Source of the DNA: Lachnospiraceae bacterium
GTDB lineage: Bacteria > Bacillota > Clostridia > Lachnospirales > Lachnospiraceae
Reading direction: 5' to 3'
NCBI GenBank assembly: GCA_030531165.1
Contig: JAUNOI010000014.1
Coordinates: 7,026 to 40,906 of the forward strand
DNA: 33,881 nucleotides
The notes beneath the pieces are model-generated. The model saw only the letters and a list, made by a program, of their open reading frames with translations, was not told the origin of the DNA and ran no database searches. The stretch's first letter is position 1; the number at the start of each line of letters is the position of its first letter. The position numbers and the translations under genes were made by a program. Below, piece by piece: positions 16,838 through 26,000 of the stretch.

Positions 16838-17702
16838 CTCTGGATAAAATACCTTCCATAAATTTTTTTGTGTTAATCTTTCCGGCATATGCCTGTGGAT
16901 CTTTAACATGCTGCATTTCCTGCCTTACCTGTTTAAAATCAAACAGGACATTCGCATATTTTGTAAAAACCGGATCATAATAATCTTCACATCCCATTTC
17001 AGCAATATTGCCGAGCGCTTTCTGAATCGTCCGCCGGATACGCTGTTCCATATTCTTCTGGGCAATCACCCGGTTCGTATCGCCGTGCATCTTTACACAT
17101 ACTTCCCGATAAACGTCTTTCAGATGATACTTTTGTTTCTGATCCAGCTTTTGAATGCGATAAATGCTTTTTAAAACCTCCCTGATCTCCTCTGTTCCTG
17201 AAAGTCCGATAATTCCAATTTCCGTGAAAATATCATACAGCCGTTCTCCGATATCCTGCTTTACAGTTTTTACCTTTTCAACACCCTGATCCGTCTGAAA
17301 AATGATACCTTTAATCTGAGACATCGACTTTTCTAATTCGATCATCTTTTTTGTACTATTCAAAACACTTATGACTTCCGTTGTATTCACCGGTTTCTGT
17401 ATATAAAATAGAATCCCTTCCTCATATGCCTGTGCGATTACACGCTCCTCTTTGACAGTAGAAACAACAATAATCTTACCCGCATATCCTCTTCTGATTA
17501 CTTCCTTTATAATCTCCAGCCCTTTCCTCTCAGACATCATAAAATCGATCAAAAGAATATCCGGACGATAAAATAAGATATCTTCTATTGCATTTTCATC
17601 GCTTTCGAGCTGTGCAACTAAATTCCCCAGATAATTTTGTCTGATCAAAAGACTTAATATCGTTCGATTACTTTTATCATCATCAATGATCATACAATTC
17701 AT
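16830..17702 (-). CDS. Response regulator with YcbB (GlnL-type) output domain
   Basis: A 290-residue protein. The N-terminal receiver has the acidic pocket D7/D8, phosphorylation site D53 (in LLIDFMM), T82 and K103 (QKP). The C-terminal part, with IFTEIGIIGLSGTEEIREVL and ALGNIAEMGCEDYYDPVFTK, resembles the YcbB domain of Bacillus GlnL, a regulator of glutamine use. No histidine kinase gene is next to it in this window, so its partner is elsewhere. It is divergent from the RmlD-like/symporter/binding-protein genes across a 335-bp gap, and is read in the same direction as the que operon that follows. AAGG precedes the ATG. The YcbB assignment is by resemblance and is less certain than the receiver. 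Confidence 0.8.
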   Translation of the reverse strand: MNCMIIDDDKSNRTILSLLIRQNYLGNLVAQLESDENAIEDILFYRPDILLIDFMMSERKGLEIIKEVIRRGYAGKIIVVSTVKEERVIAQAYEEGILFYIQKPVNTTEVISVLNSTKKMIELEKSMSQIKGIIFQTDQGVEKVKTVKQDIGERLYDIFTEIGIIGLSGTEEIREVLKSIYRIQKLDQKQKYHLKDVYREVCVKMHGDTNRVIAQKNMEQRIRRTIQKALGNIAEMGCEDYYDPVFTKYANVLFDFKQVRQEMQHVKDPQAYAGKINTKKFMEGILSRVD

Positions 17703-17854
17703 TTTTTTCCTTCTTCCATACTACTGATTTCTACATAATATTTCTTAAATTCTACACAAAAATTTCCTTTTTTTCAATATTTTTTCGACCTTTTTTCCAA
17801 AAATATTTTATCGCACGAAACATACTTCGTGAATTTCTTTCATCTCATCTTTGT

Positions 17855-17868
17855 ACAAATATATTTGT
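17855..17868. promoter_or_regulatory. Perfect 14-bp palindrome in the divergent region
   Basis: ACAAATATATTTGT reads the same on both strands and lies between the response regulator and the RmlD-like gene, 16 bp upstream of the -35 box of the latter. TTTGT also occurs directly before it (17850-17854), giving two TTTGT copies 14 bp apart. It is a candidate operator. Confidence 0.45.
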
Positions 17869-17884
17869 CATTTTATGTTATTTA

Positions 17885-17914
17885 TTGATTTTTTTTGTAG
17901 GATATGGATATAAT
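17885..17914 (+). promoter_or_regulatory. Promoter of the RmlD-like/symporter/binding-protein operon
   Basis: TTGATT (17885-17890), 18 bp, TATAAT (17909-17914). The start would be near 17921, leaving a leader of about 117 bases. That leader holds a loose hairpin GGTCC (17977-17981) with GGACC (18005-18009) followed by AATTTTTA just before the ribosome binding site, which could be a weak attenuator. I see nothing else in the 335-bp gap 17703-18037. Confidence 0.6.
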
Positions 17915-18037
17915 GATATTGTTTGATTTTATTATTAACGATACATCTTAATTTTAAACTAAATTGTTAATTTTTCGGTCCTATTTTGCTGAAAAAGTGA
18001 AGTCGGACCAATTTTTATATTTAAGGAGATGAAAAAT

Positions 18038-18898
18038 ATGAGTAAAACAAAAATCTGGGTTACTGGAGCAAAAGGCCAAGTTGGCAAGGCTATCTGTAAA
18101 GAAGCTGACAAATTAACTTATGTCATCTATTCTACCGACCGCGATCTCGATATCACGGATATGACAGAAGTCAGTACGTTTGCACATTCTTTCCGTCCAA
18201 ACATTATCATCAATTGTGCCGGCATGACTGACCTGACGCTTTGCGAAGAAAATCCACTGGACGCTTATCGTGTAAACGCTATCGGTGCACGAAATCTCGC
18301 TGCAGTCTCTCGTGCTGTCGGTGCAAAATTCGTTCAGATTTCTACGGACGATGTATTTGATGGTGTCCGCCAGGTGTCATTAAACGAATTTGATACCGTT
18401 ATGCCGATCACAGTATATGGCAAATCCAAATTAGCCGGCGAAACCCTCGTCCGCGAACTGAACCCAAAACATCTGATCATCCGAAGCTCATGGATCTATG
18501 GCGATGGAAGCCACAATTTTGTTTCCCATCTATTAGAAACTGCGAAGACAAGAGATACGATCCAGGTACCAAATGACCAGTTCAGCTGCCCGACAAGCGC
18601 TATCGAACTGGCAAGATGTATTCTTGCTTTGATCGAAACGAATGAATACGGCATCTTCCACGCTTCATGTGAAGGTATGACAAGCCGTTATAATTTTGCC
18701 AAAAAGATCATCAAACTTGCCGGTCTTTCTGATACAGTTACAATCGAACCAGTCATTGCGGCATCAACAAATGTCGGAATCGTAAACCGAAGTCGATATA
18801 CGATTTTAGACAATCTGATGCTTAAGTTAACAGGCACATACGAAATGCCTGCCTGGGAAGATGCCCTGAATGAATACATGGCAACGATCAAAAAGTAA
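18038..18898 (+). CDS. RmlD-like NAD(P)-dependent reductase/sugar nucleotide-binding protein
   Basis: Short-chain (extended) reductase resembling dTDP-4-dehydrorhamnose reductase. The nucleotide-binding motif TGAKGQVG is at the N-terminus, then IINCAGMT, the STDDVFDG segment (usually STDYVFDG in RmlD), the catalytic YGKSK and RSSWIYG. The protein is 286 residues from the ATG at 18038, which follows AAGGAG by nine bases; an ATG nine bases earlier overlaps the ribosome binding site and is unlikely. It lies 18 bp before a symporter gene and away from other rhamnose genes (rmlA, B, C are absent), so a rhamnose role is doubtful. The physiological substrate cannot be read from the sequence. Confidence 0.82.
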   Translation: MSKTKIWVTGAKGQVGKAICKEADKLTYVIYSTDRDLDITDMTEVSTFAHSFRPNIIINCAGMTDLTLCEENPLDAYRVNAIGARNLAAVSRAVGAKFVQISTDDVFDGVRQVSLNEFDTVMPITVYGKSKLAGETLVRELNPKHLIIRSSWIYGDGSHNFVSHLLETAKTRDTIQVPNDQFSCPTSAIELARCILALIETNEYGIFHASCEGMTSRYNFAKKIIKLAGLSDTVTIEPVIAASTNVGIVNRSRYTILDNLMLKLTGTYEMPAWEDALNEYMATIKK

Positions 18899-18916
18899 AT
18901 ATAGGAGGTTTCAAAT

Positions 18917-20200
18917 ATGGCAAAAAACAAAAAGAAAAAAATTGGACTCACCACAGTCATCCTACTCTCTCTGGTAGCCGGTGCATTAGTAGGTGCATGT
19001 ATGCATTACTTTGTTCCGGCAGGATATGTTAGAGATACTGTGATTGTCGGCGGCATTTTTTATGTATTTGGACAAGGATTCATCAGACTCATGCAGATGC
19101 TCGTTGTCCCACTCGTATTCTGTTCTCTGGTCTGCGGCAGTTCCGCGATCGGTGATACAAAGACATTAGGAAAAGTAGGTGTAAAGACGATCGTCTTCTA
19201 CTTGTTTACGACTGCAATTGCAATCAGCGTTGCACTCTCTCTTGCAACTTTAACCAATCCCGGCAGAGGTCTGGATATCGATAACATTACCAAAGGCGAA
19301 GCTACTGTTGCAGAAAGCACGAGTTTAGCGGATACTTTATTGAATATCATTCCAAAGAATCCAATTCAGGGTCTTGCGGAAGGTAATATGTTACAGATTA
19401 TCTTATTTGCTATGATCGTTGGTATTATCCTTGCAAAACTCGGTGAAAAGGCAGATATCGTAGCCGGTTTCTTTGCTCAGTTTAACGATGTAATGATGGA
19501 AATGACGAGTATCGTCATGAAAGTTGCACCAATCGGAGTATTCTCTCTGATTGCTAAAACTTTTTGCGAAATCGGATTTGATGCATTTATCCCGATGTTA
19601 AAATATATGGGAACAGTGTTTGGAGGATTATTCGTTCAGTGCTGTGTTGTGTATATGCTTTTACTCCTCCTGTTTACACGTTTAAATCCACTGAAATTCC
19701 TAAAAAAATTCTTCCCGGTTATGGTATTCGCATTTTCAACTGCGACATCCAATGCAACCATTCCGCTGTCAATTGAAACTTTAACGGATAAAATCGGAGT
19801 ATCAAAAAAGATTTCTTCCTTTACAATTCCTCTTGGTGCAACGATCAACATGGACGGTACTGCAATCATGCAGGGTGTTGCTGTTGTTTTCGCCGCTCAG
19901 GCTTACGGCATTGCATTATCTCCTGCCGATTATCTGACAGTCATCGCTACTGCGACACTCGCCTCCATCGGTACAGCAGGTGTGCCGGGCGTTGGTCTGA
20001 TTACTTTATCTATGGTATTTGCATCCGTAGGACTTCCTGTAGAAGCAATCGCATTGATCATGGGTATCGACCGTATTCTCGATATGACACGTACTGCAGT
20101 TAATATTACCGGTGACGCTGTCTGTACAACGATCGTTGCTCATCAGGACGGCTCTCTTGACAGAGATATTTTTAACAGCGATACTCCGGTTTCTGAATAG
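18917..20200 (+). CDS. Acidic amino acid:cation symporter (DAACS family, GltP/GltT-like)
   Basis: A 427-residue inner-membrane transporter of the glutamate transporter fold. NMDGTA is the conserved sodium-site loop. The last core helix reads DRILDMTRTAVNITGD (385-400). Comparison with GltPh from memory places its ligand residues at D389 (amino group), R392 (side-chain carboxylate), T393, N396 and D400 (sodium). The Asp plus Arg combination favours aspartate or glutamate over C4-dicarboxylates or neutral amino acids. Several hydrophobic helices and a Lys-rich start are visible. It sits between an RmlD-like reductase and a substrate-binding lipoprotein in one operon. Confidence 0.92.
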   Translation: MAKNKKKKIGLTTVILLSLVAGALVGACMHYFVPAGYVRDTVIVGGIFYVFGQGFIRLMQMLVVPLVFCSLVCGSSAIGDTKTLGKVGVKTIVFYLFTTAIAISVALSLATLTNPGRGLDIDNITKGEATVAESTSLADTLLNIIPKNPIQGLAEGNMLQIILFAMIVGIILAKLGEKADIVAGFFAQFNDVMMEMTSIVMKVAPIGVFSLIAKTFCEIGFDAFIPMLKYMGTVFGGLFVQCCVVYMLLLLLFTRLNPLKFLKKFFPVMVFAFSTATSNATIPLSIETLTDKIGVSKKISSFTIPLGATINMDGTAIMQGVAVVFAAQAYGIALSPADYLTVIATATLASIGTAGVPGVGLITLSMVFASVGLPVEAIALIMGIDRILDMTRTAVNITGDAVCTTIVAHQDGSLDRDIFNSDTPVSE

Positions 20201-20211
20201 GAGGAGTGCCT

Positions 20212-21063
20212 ATGAAACGAAAACGAATTCTTGCTTTTTTATTGGTTTTTCTTCTCGGATCTGTTCTTTTGACAGGATGTAATACAAATTCTTCCGATCA
20301 ATCGAATGATACTACAGAAGAAAAAGATTATACGATCCAAATAACCGATGACATTCAGGATATTATCGACCGTGGTTATCTGATCGTTGGTGTTAAAACG
20401 GACGTTCCGGGATTCGGATATTATGACGCAAAGACAAAAGAATATTCCGGTATGGAAATCGATCTTTCCTATCAGATTGCAGCAAAGATTTTTGATACAA
20501 CACCGGAAAAAGCCAAAACAGAGAAGCTCGTTCAATTTGAAAAGGCGACCGTTGACAACCGAAGCACTTTATTGGTTGAACATTCCGTCGATCTCGTGAT
20601 TGCTACTTTTACAATTACAAAAGACCGTCAGGAGGCATTCTTATTCTCTGATTCCTATTATTCCGACTACATCGGACTTATGGTAAAAAAGAACAGAGCG
20701 GATGAATCCAGCCTCGGTACTAATGCCATTACTTCTATTCATAAGTTAGATGGTAAGAAAATCGGAGTTGCCAAAAATGCGGACACCCGTTCACATATGC
20801 TCCTCTATTTCAAACAGCGCAGCTACAATATTGCACCATATTTTATGGAATATTCTACGTATACACAGCTCTATAAAGCCTTAAAAGACGGGGATATTGA
20901 TGCATTTGCAGTTGATACGAGCATCTTAAACGGATACCTGGATGATTCGCTTACCATCCTTCCGGATCGTTTTTCTGAACAGAAATACGGCGTTGCCGCT
21001 CCAAACGGTTCCGAAGGTCTGATTGATGCGGTAAATGTTGTCATCGATGAGTATAAATACTAA
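20212..21063 (+). CDS. Amino-acid-binding lipoprotein (family 3 solute-binding protein)
   Basis: A 283-residue exported lipoprotein: KRKR start, hydrophobic core, lipobox LLTGC (Cys about residue 22). The mature part has the GlnH-like order IIDRGYLIVGVKTDVPGFGYYD, SGMEIDLSYQIA, LVIATFTITKDRQEAFLFSDSYY, GKKIGVAKNADT and the closing IDAFAVDTSIL. An in-frame GTG at 20206 overlaps the AGGAGG ribosome binding site; ATG 20212, seven bases downstream of it, is the better start. It begins 11 bp after the symporter stop. ABC permease and ATPase genes, the usual partners, are missing here. Confidence 0.9.
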   Translation: MKRKRILAFLLVFLLGSVLLTGCNTNSSDQSNDTTEEKDYTIQITDDIQDIIDRGYLIVGVKTDVPGFGYYDAKTKEYSGMEIDLSYQIAAKIFDTTPEKAKTEKLVQFEKATVDNRSTLLVEHSVDLVIATFTITKDRQEAFLFSDSYYSDYIGLMVKKNRADESSLGTNAITSIHKLDGKKIGVAKNADTRSHMLLYFKQRSYNIAPYFMEYSTYTQLYKALKDGDIDAFAVDTSILNGYLDDSLTILPDRFSEQKYGVAAPNGSEGLIDAVNVVIDEYKY

Positions 21064-21065
21064 AC

Positions 21066-21117
21066 ACAAAATCCCGCCGGAAATTGAGAAATTCTCAAAA
21101 TCCTGCGGGATTTTTTT
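21066..21117. terminator. Bidirectional terminator between convergent genes
   Basis: ATCCCGC (21071-21077) and GCGGGAT (21105-21111) pair around a loop that itself holds GAGAA/TTCTC. T-runs follow on the plus strand (TTTTTTT) and, from the A-rich flank, on the minus strand. It serves both the binding-protein operon and the Na+/phosphate cotransporter gene. Confidence 0.88.
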
Positions 21118-22813
21118 ATCTACTTTGTTCTGTCTCTAACGTATTCAGATAATTCAGATGGATCTTATTTTTTGCTGCCTCGGCAATATTGATACAATTA
21201 TGGCTGATACGTTCCATGTTCGTAAATACATTGGAAAACGAAGTCGTCAGTTCTAATTTGCATTGACCGCTTTTCATACGTTTCTTATGATTTTTGCGTG
21301 CAGTTTTCTTCATTTCATGGATTTCTCGCACTTTCACACTGATCTCATCATCTCTGACCTTTGTGCCATATAAGAACATATCACTGCACAATTTATAAAG
21401 AGCTATCACATTATCCATGTTGTGATCAATTTCTTTTTCCGCTTCTTTCGAAAATCGAACTCCCTTTTCCCCTTTTTCCACAAGTTCCAGAACCTCTTCC
21501 AGCCTTAATGCTACTCTTACGATATCTTCGATTACATACATGATATCCGTTGCATAGGAAGCTTGTTCCTCCGTCAATGTTCCTTCCGAAAAAAGTAAGA
21601 CCATATATGCATTAATAGCATCCTGCAATGCTCGGACGGACTCAGACGTCTGCCTCGCCTTTTGGATCATCTTTGGATCATTATTGAGAATTGCCTTCTT
21701 CCCTTCTAGAAGCATCCTTGAAATCAGATTGCTATAATGTTCTACTTCTTTTGATACAAGATTTAATGCAACGACCGGTTGGTGGATCACACTTCGGTCT
21801 AAATACATGGGCTTCATCTCATCGATGGATTCATCTCCACGATCAGGAATGATAAAGTATACGATTTTCACAAGCACCCAAATAAATGGAATCCAGATAA
21901 TCGTATTGATCACATTGAAACTCGTATGCGCATTCGCAATCTGTCTGGAAATCACATCCAGTTCTGGCCCTTTTGGTGAAATATATGCGACCAATTTTGC
22001 AAACCACGGAATAAACCAGATAAAAATCAATGTACCACAGATATTAAATACACTGTGAGCAATTGCGGTACGCTTTGCATTTTTTGATTGTCCGATACTT
22101 GCAAGTAATGCCGTAATCGTTGTTCCGATATTATCCCCAAATAAGATCGGAATCGCACCGGTAAGCCCTAATACACTATGTACGCCGTCAGGTCCTGCCT
22201 GTGAAGCAAAATTCTGCAATACCGCAATTGTGGCACTGCTGGACTGTACAATCAGTGTCATGCCTGCTCCAAGCAATACTCCAAGCACAGGAATATCACT
22301 TACTTTTCCCATCAATTCCGTAAAAATCGGACTTGCAGCCAAAGGTTTCATTACATCGCCCATCGTCTCGATTCCAACAAATAAAAGACCGAATGCAAAA
22401 ATCGTAATACCGATATTTTTTACTTTTTCATTCTTACTGATAAAATGGATGATAAATCCAACAAATAAAATCGGCCAGATATAGTCGCTAATTTTAAATG
22501 CAAGCAATTGTGCTGTCATCGTTGTACCGATATTGGCGCCTAATATGACAGAAATCGCCTGTGGAAGTGACATCAGATTCGCGCTTACAAATCCGATGAC
22601 CATAACCGTCGTTGCACTGCTGCTCTGTAAAACTGCAGTTGTAAGCGCTCCGGCCAATACACCAAGCACCGGATTTTTCGTTAAAAATCCAAGAACACTT
22701 TTCATCTTTTCCCCTGCTGCTTTTTGTAATCCATCGCTCATCATATTCATTCCATAAAGGAAAAGTGCGAGCCCTCCTAAAAGACCAAATATCGTTTGCA
22801 GTGTCTCATTCAT
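21116..22813 (-). CDS. Na+/phosphate cotransporter with PhoU-like domain (NptA/YjbB type)
   Basis: A 565-residue membrane protein. Two inverted NaPi repeats carry the signature QSSSAT motif, at about residues 66 and 190 (TTAVLQSSSATTVMVIGF and TLIVQSSSATIAVLQNF). After about residue 330 comes a soluble all-helical PhoU-like domain (LVSKEVEHYSNLISRMLLEG and later helices). Members move phosphate with sodium; E. coli YjbB exports phosphate and others import it, so direction is open. The start is the ATG at 22813, with GGAGGAG just upstream; a longer frame begins inside that ribosome binding site. No PhoBR or Pst genes are nearby. Confidence 0.9.
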   Translation of the reverse strand: MNETLQTIFGLLGGLALFLYGMNMMSDGLQKAAGEKMKSVLGFLTKNPVLGVLAGALTTAVLQSSSATTVMVIGFVSANLMSLPQAISVILGANIGTTMTAQLLAFKISDYIWPILFVGFIIHFISKNEKVKNIGITIFAFGLLFVGIETMGDVMKPLAASPIFTELMGKVSDIPVLGVLLGAGMTLIVQSSSATIAVLQNFASQAGPDGVHSVLGLTGAIPILFGDNIGTTITALLASIGQSKNAKRTAIAHSVFNICGTLIFIWFIPWFAKLVAYISPKGPELDVISRQIANAHTSFNVINTIIWIPFIWVLVKIVYFIIPDRGDESIDEMKPMYLDRSVIHQPVVALNLVSKEVEHYSNLISRMLLEGKKAILNNDPKMIQKARQTSESVRALQDAINAYMVLLFSEGTLTEEQASYATDIMYVIEDIVRVALRLEEVLELVEKGEKGVRFSKEAEKEIDHNMDNVIALYKLCSDMFLYGTKVRDDEISVKVREIHEMKKTARKNHKKRMKSGQCKLELTTSFSNVFTNMERISHNCINIAEAAKNKIHLNYLNTLETEQSR

Positions 22814-22982
22814 GATTTTCTCCTCCATCTTTTACCCTTCGAAAACTTATTTCTGTTTCAGTTAATATTTTTTCCAAATCTTTTACATTTCATTCGAAAT
22901 CCTTTGCCGTCTTTTTACCTTGCTGTCTGATTCCAGTATATCAATTCAAGAAAATGGTAACTATCATGAAAAGGTAAAGTAA

Positions 22983-23000
22983 TGTAAAATTTATTTTACA
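22983..23000. promoter_or_regulatory. Inverted repeat between nptA-like and alpha-mannosidase genes
   Basis: TGTAAAAT-TT-ATTTTACA is a perfect 8-bp inverted repeat lying five bases upstream of the -35 region of the mannosidase promoter. TGTAAAAT recurs at 23056-23063 between that promoter and the start codon. On the other strand TTTACA and TTTACC follow each other, loosely recalling PhoP boxes. It could serve either of the divergent genes. Confidence 0.4.
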
Positions 23001-23004
23001 AATC

Positions 23005-23033
23005 TTTTATCTTTTGAATACATTCGCTATAAT
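23005..23033 (+). promoter_or_regulatory. Probable promoter of the alpha-mannosidase gene
   Basis: A perfect TATAAT (23028-23033) stands 17 bp after the poor -35 box TTTTAT (23005-23010), about 50 bases before the start codon. The weak -35 box with an inverted repeat just upstream suggests an activated promoter. Confidence 0.5.
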
Positions 23034-23084
23034 AGAGAAAAAGCAACTGTCTTTTTGTAAAATCATTTGAAAGGAGTCACGATC

Positions 23085-26000
23085 ATGCAGCTGCATCAAC
23101 TCGATAAAAGAATACGTAAAATGCTGGAGTATTTAAAACAAATGACGATGATTCAATCAATTCCTGTTGAAAATATTCAGATTTCTCATAGAAATTTACA
23201 AGATTGGACTGATTTTAAGAATGGAGAATGCTGGGGAAATGAGCAGGAAGAATGGTTTGATTTTCGTTTTTCTATTACAATTCCATCTGATTTCATCGGA
23301 CAGCCGATTCTACATGTATTAACCGGAAGAGAGGGAGAATGGGAAGCTTTAAATCCCCAGATTGTCGTATGGGTCAATGGAGCAATCGCACAGGCATTTG
23401 ATACGAGGCACCATTCCCTAATTCTATCGGACAAACCGGAATCTGGAAGAACATACGATATTTACCTGCAGGCATATGTACCAAAGTTAGAACCTATGCA
23501 AAATCCGGCACGCTTGCTCATCGAGCTGCGTGACATAAACACCGAGGTTTTGGGACTTTTATACGACATCAAAGTCCCATGGGAAGCCGCCTGCCTGACT
23601 CCCGAAGGAAACCGCGATCGCGAATGTACACTGGAAATCCTTTCTGAGGCATTGAATCGCCTAGATCTGCGTATTCCGCAATCCGAAGCATTCCAGCAGT
23701 CGATCCTTGATGCACGGGCATTTCTGCATTCAGAATATTATGAAAAACGCGAGAAAATGGATGTGACCGCGGTCGCCAACTGCATCGGACATACGCATAT
23801 TGACTGTGCATGGTTATGGGATCTTGATCAGACACGCCATAAAGCAGTACGCTCGTTTTCTACCATGCTGCGTCTGATGGATGAATATCCCGAATTTAAA
23901 TTTATGAGCAGCCAGCCGCTTCTCTATCAAATGGTAAAAGGGGATCAGCCGGAACTATTTGAACGAATCGTTAAAGCCGTCAAACGCGGTCAGTGGCAGC
24001 CAGAAGGCGGTATGTGGGTCGAAGCGGACTGCAATCTTCCTTCCGGTGAATCCCTTGTTCGTCAGTTTCTGCATGGACAGGAATTTTTTGAACGTGAATT
24101 TGGTGAACGTTGCCGTATTTTATGGCTTCCTGATGTATTCGGCTATTCGGCTGCAATGCCTCAGATTATGAAGAAATCAGGCATTGACTATTTTTATACT
24201 TCCAAGCTGAGTTGGAGTGAATTTAACCTGTATCCGTATGATACGTTTCTCTGGAAAGGCATCGACAGCAGCGAAGTGCTGACGCACTTTACCCCTGCCC
24301 GCGATGTGAATGAAGGGGAGCCTGATCTGGATCATTTTACTACTTATAATGCGATGTTAAATCCCACACAGATGCAGGGCGGTTGGAACCGTTTTCAGCA
24401 AAAAGCACTCGATAACCATTTTCTCGTATCATACGGATATGGCGACGGTGGCGGCGGTACAACAAGCTGGATGATTGAAAATGCAAGACGGATGTCGGTT
24501 CCCCTGCCCGGCACACCGGTCGTAAAGCATACATTCCCACGCACCTTTTTTGAAGAATTAGAAGCGCGCGTTACTGACCATCCTCGTCTGCCAAAATGGA
24601 GCGGCGAACTGTATCTCGAATATCACCGCGGTACTTATACCGCAATGGCGAGAAACAAACGTTTTAACCGAAAAATGGAGCTTGCACTCCGCGACGCAGA
24701 ATTTCTCTGTACATATGCTGGATCTCTATGCGGTTTTCCTTACCCTTCCAACGAACTTCATGACCTTTGGGAAACCGTTTTAACCCTGCAGTTTCACGAT
24801 ATTCTGCCAGGTTCCTCGATCAAAAAAGTCTATGATGATGCATTGGAAATGTATACGGATGTGGAAACGAAAGTAAATGCGATCCGTTCAAAGGCAATGG
24901 CATCCATCGCTGCAACCTTAAACGGCGATCTGCTCGCATTTAATACACTTTCTTCTGCAAGAAATGATATTCTGTATTTTGACGCGCCAGAACAAGTGTC
25001 CGCTTTAAAAGATATGAATGGAAACACTTATCCCGTACAACACGATCACGGCATTGCTTGTGCCTATGTTAGCTGTCTTCCTCCGCTGTCGGTGACACCG
25101 CTGTTCTTTTCGACGAAGCCGGTCGCACAGACTTCGATGGAGATTACGTACAAAACATTCGAAACACCTTTCTTTAAAGGAACATTTGATGAATCGATGC
25201 GGATCACTTCCCTGATCGACAAAGCAAACGGGCGGGAATTGTGCAAAAAAGGTGAGGCATTAAACTGCATCGTCTGTTACGAAAACCGGCCTCACAATTT
25301 TGATGCATGGGATATTAATATTTATTATGATCAGAAATACTGGGAAATAACGGATGTTACAAAGACAGAACTGATTTCGAAAGGTCCTGTTATGACAAAA
25401 GTCCGCGTTCATTATGCATTTAACCGGTCAACCATCGTACAGGATATAATTTTTTACCGGGATATTGACCGCATTGATTTTGAAACAACCGTAGACTGGA
25501 AAGAAGTCCACTATATGCTCAAAGCGCATTTTCCAGCGGATATCTATTATAATGAAGCAACATTTGATATTCAGTACGGCAATTTAAAGCGTCCGACCCA
25601 CAAAAATACAAGCTGGGATACCGCGCGCTTTGAAGTATGCGCACATAAGTGGGCGGATGTCTCCGAACCCGGTTATGGACTCAGCCTGCTTAACGATTGC
25701 AAATACGGATATTCTGCTGATGAAAACAGCATTGCACTGACGCTTTTAAAGTCCTCTGACTATCCAAATCCGGAAGCCGATCAGGAAGTCCATCATTTTA
25801 CTTACTCGATTTATCCACATAGCGGCGACTGGCGCTCTGCCAATACTCCGGACATGGCTTATCGTCTGAACATACCGGTATTAACCGCAACCGGAACCGG
25901 CACAGCCGCTTCATGCACAAACTTTGCGGAACTAAATCGGAACAATGTCATCCTGGAAACGGTCAAACAGGCTTTGGACGGCTCCGGAACAATTTTAAGA

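Noticed and set aside
18038-18898. Naming the RmlD-like gene rfbD/rmlD
   Set aside because: The STDYVFDG segment is altered, no other rhamnose genes are nearby, and the operon partners are transport genes.
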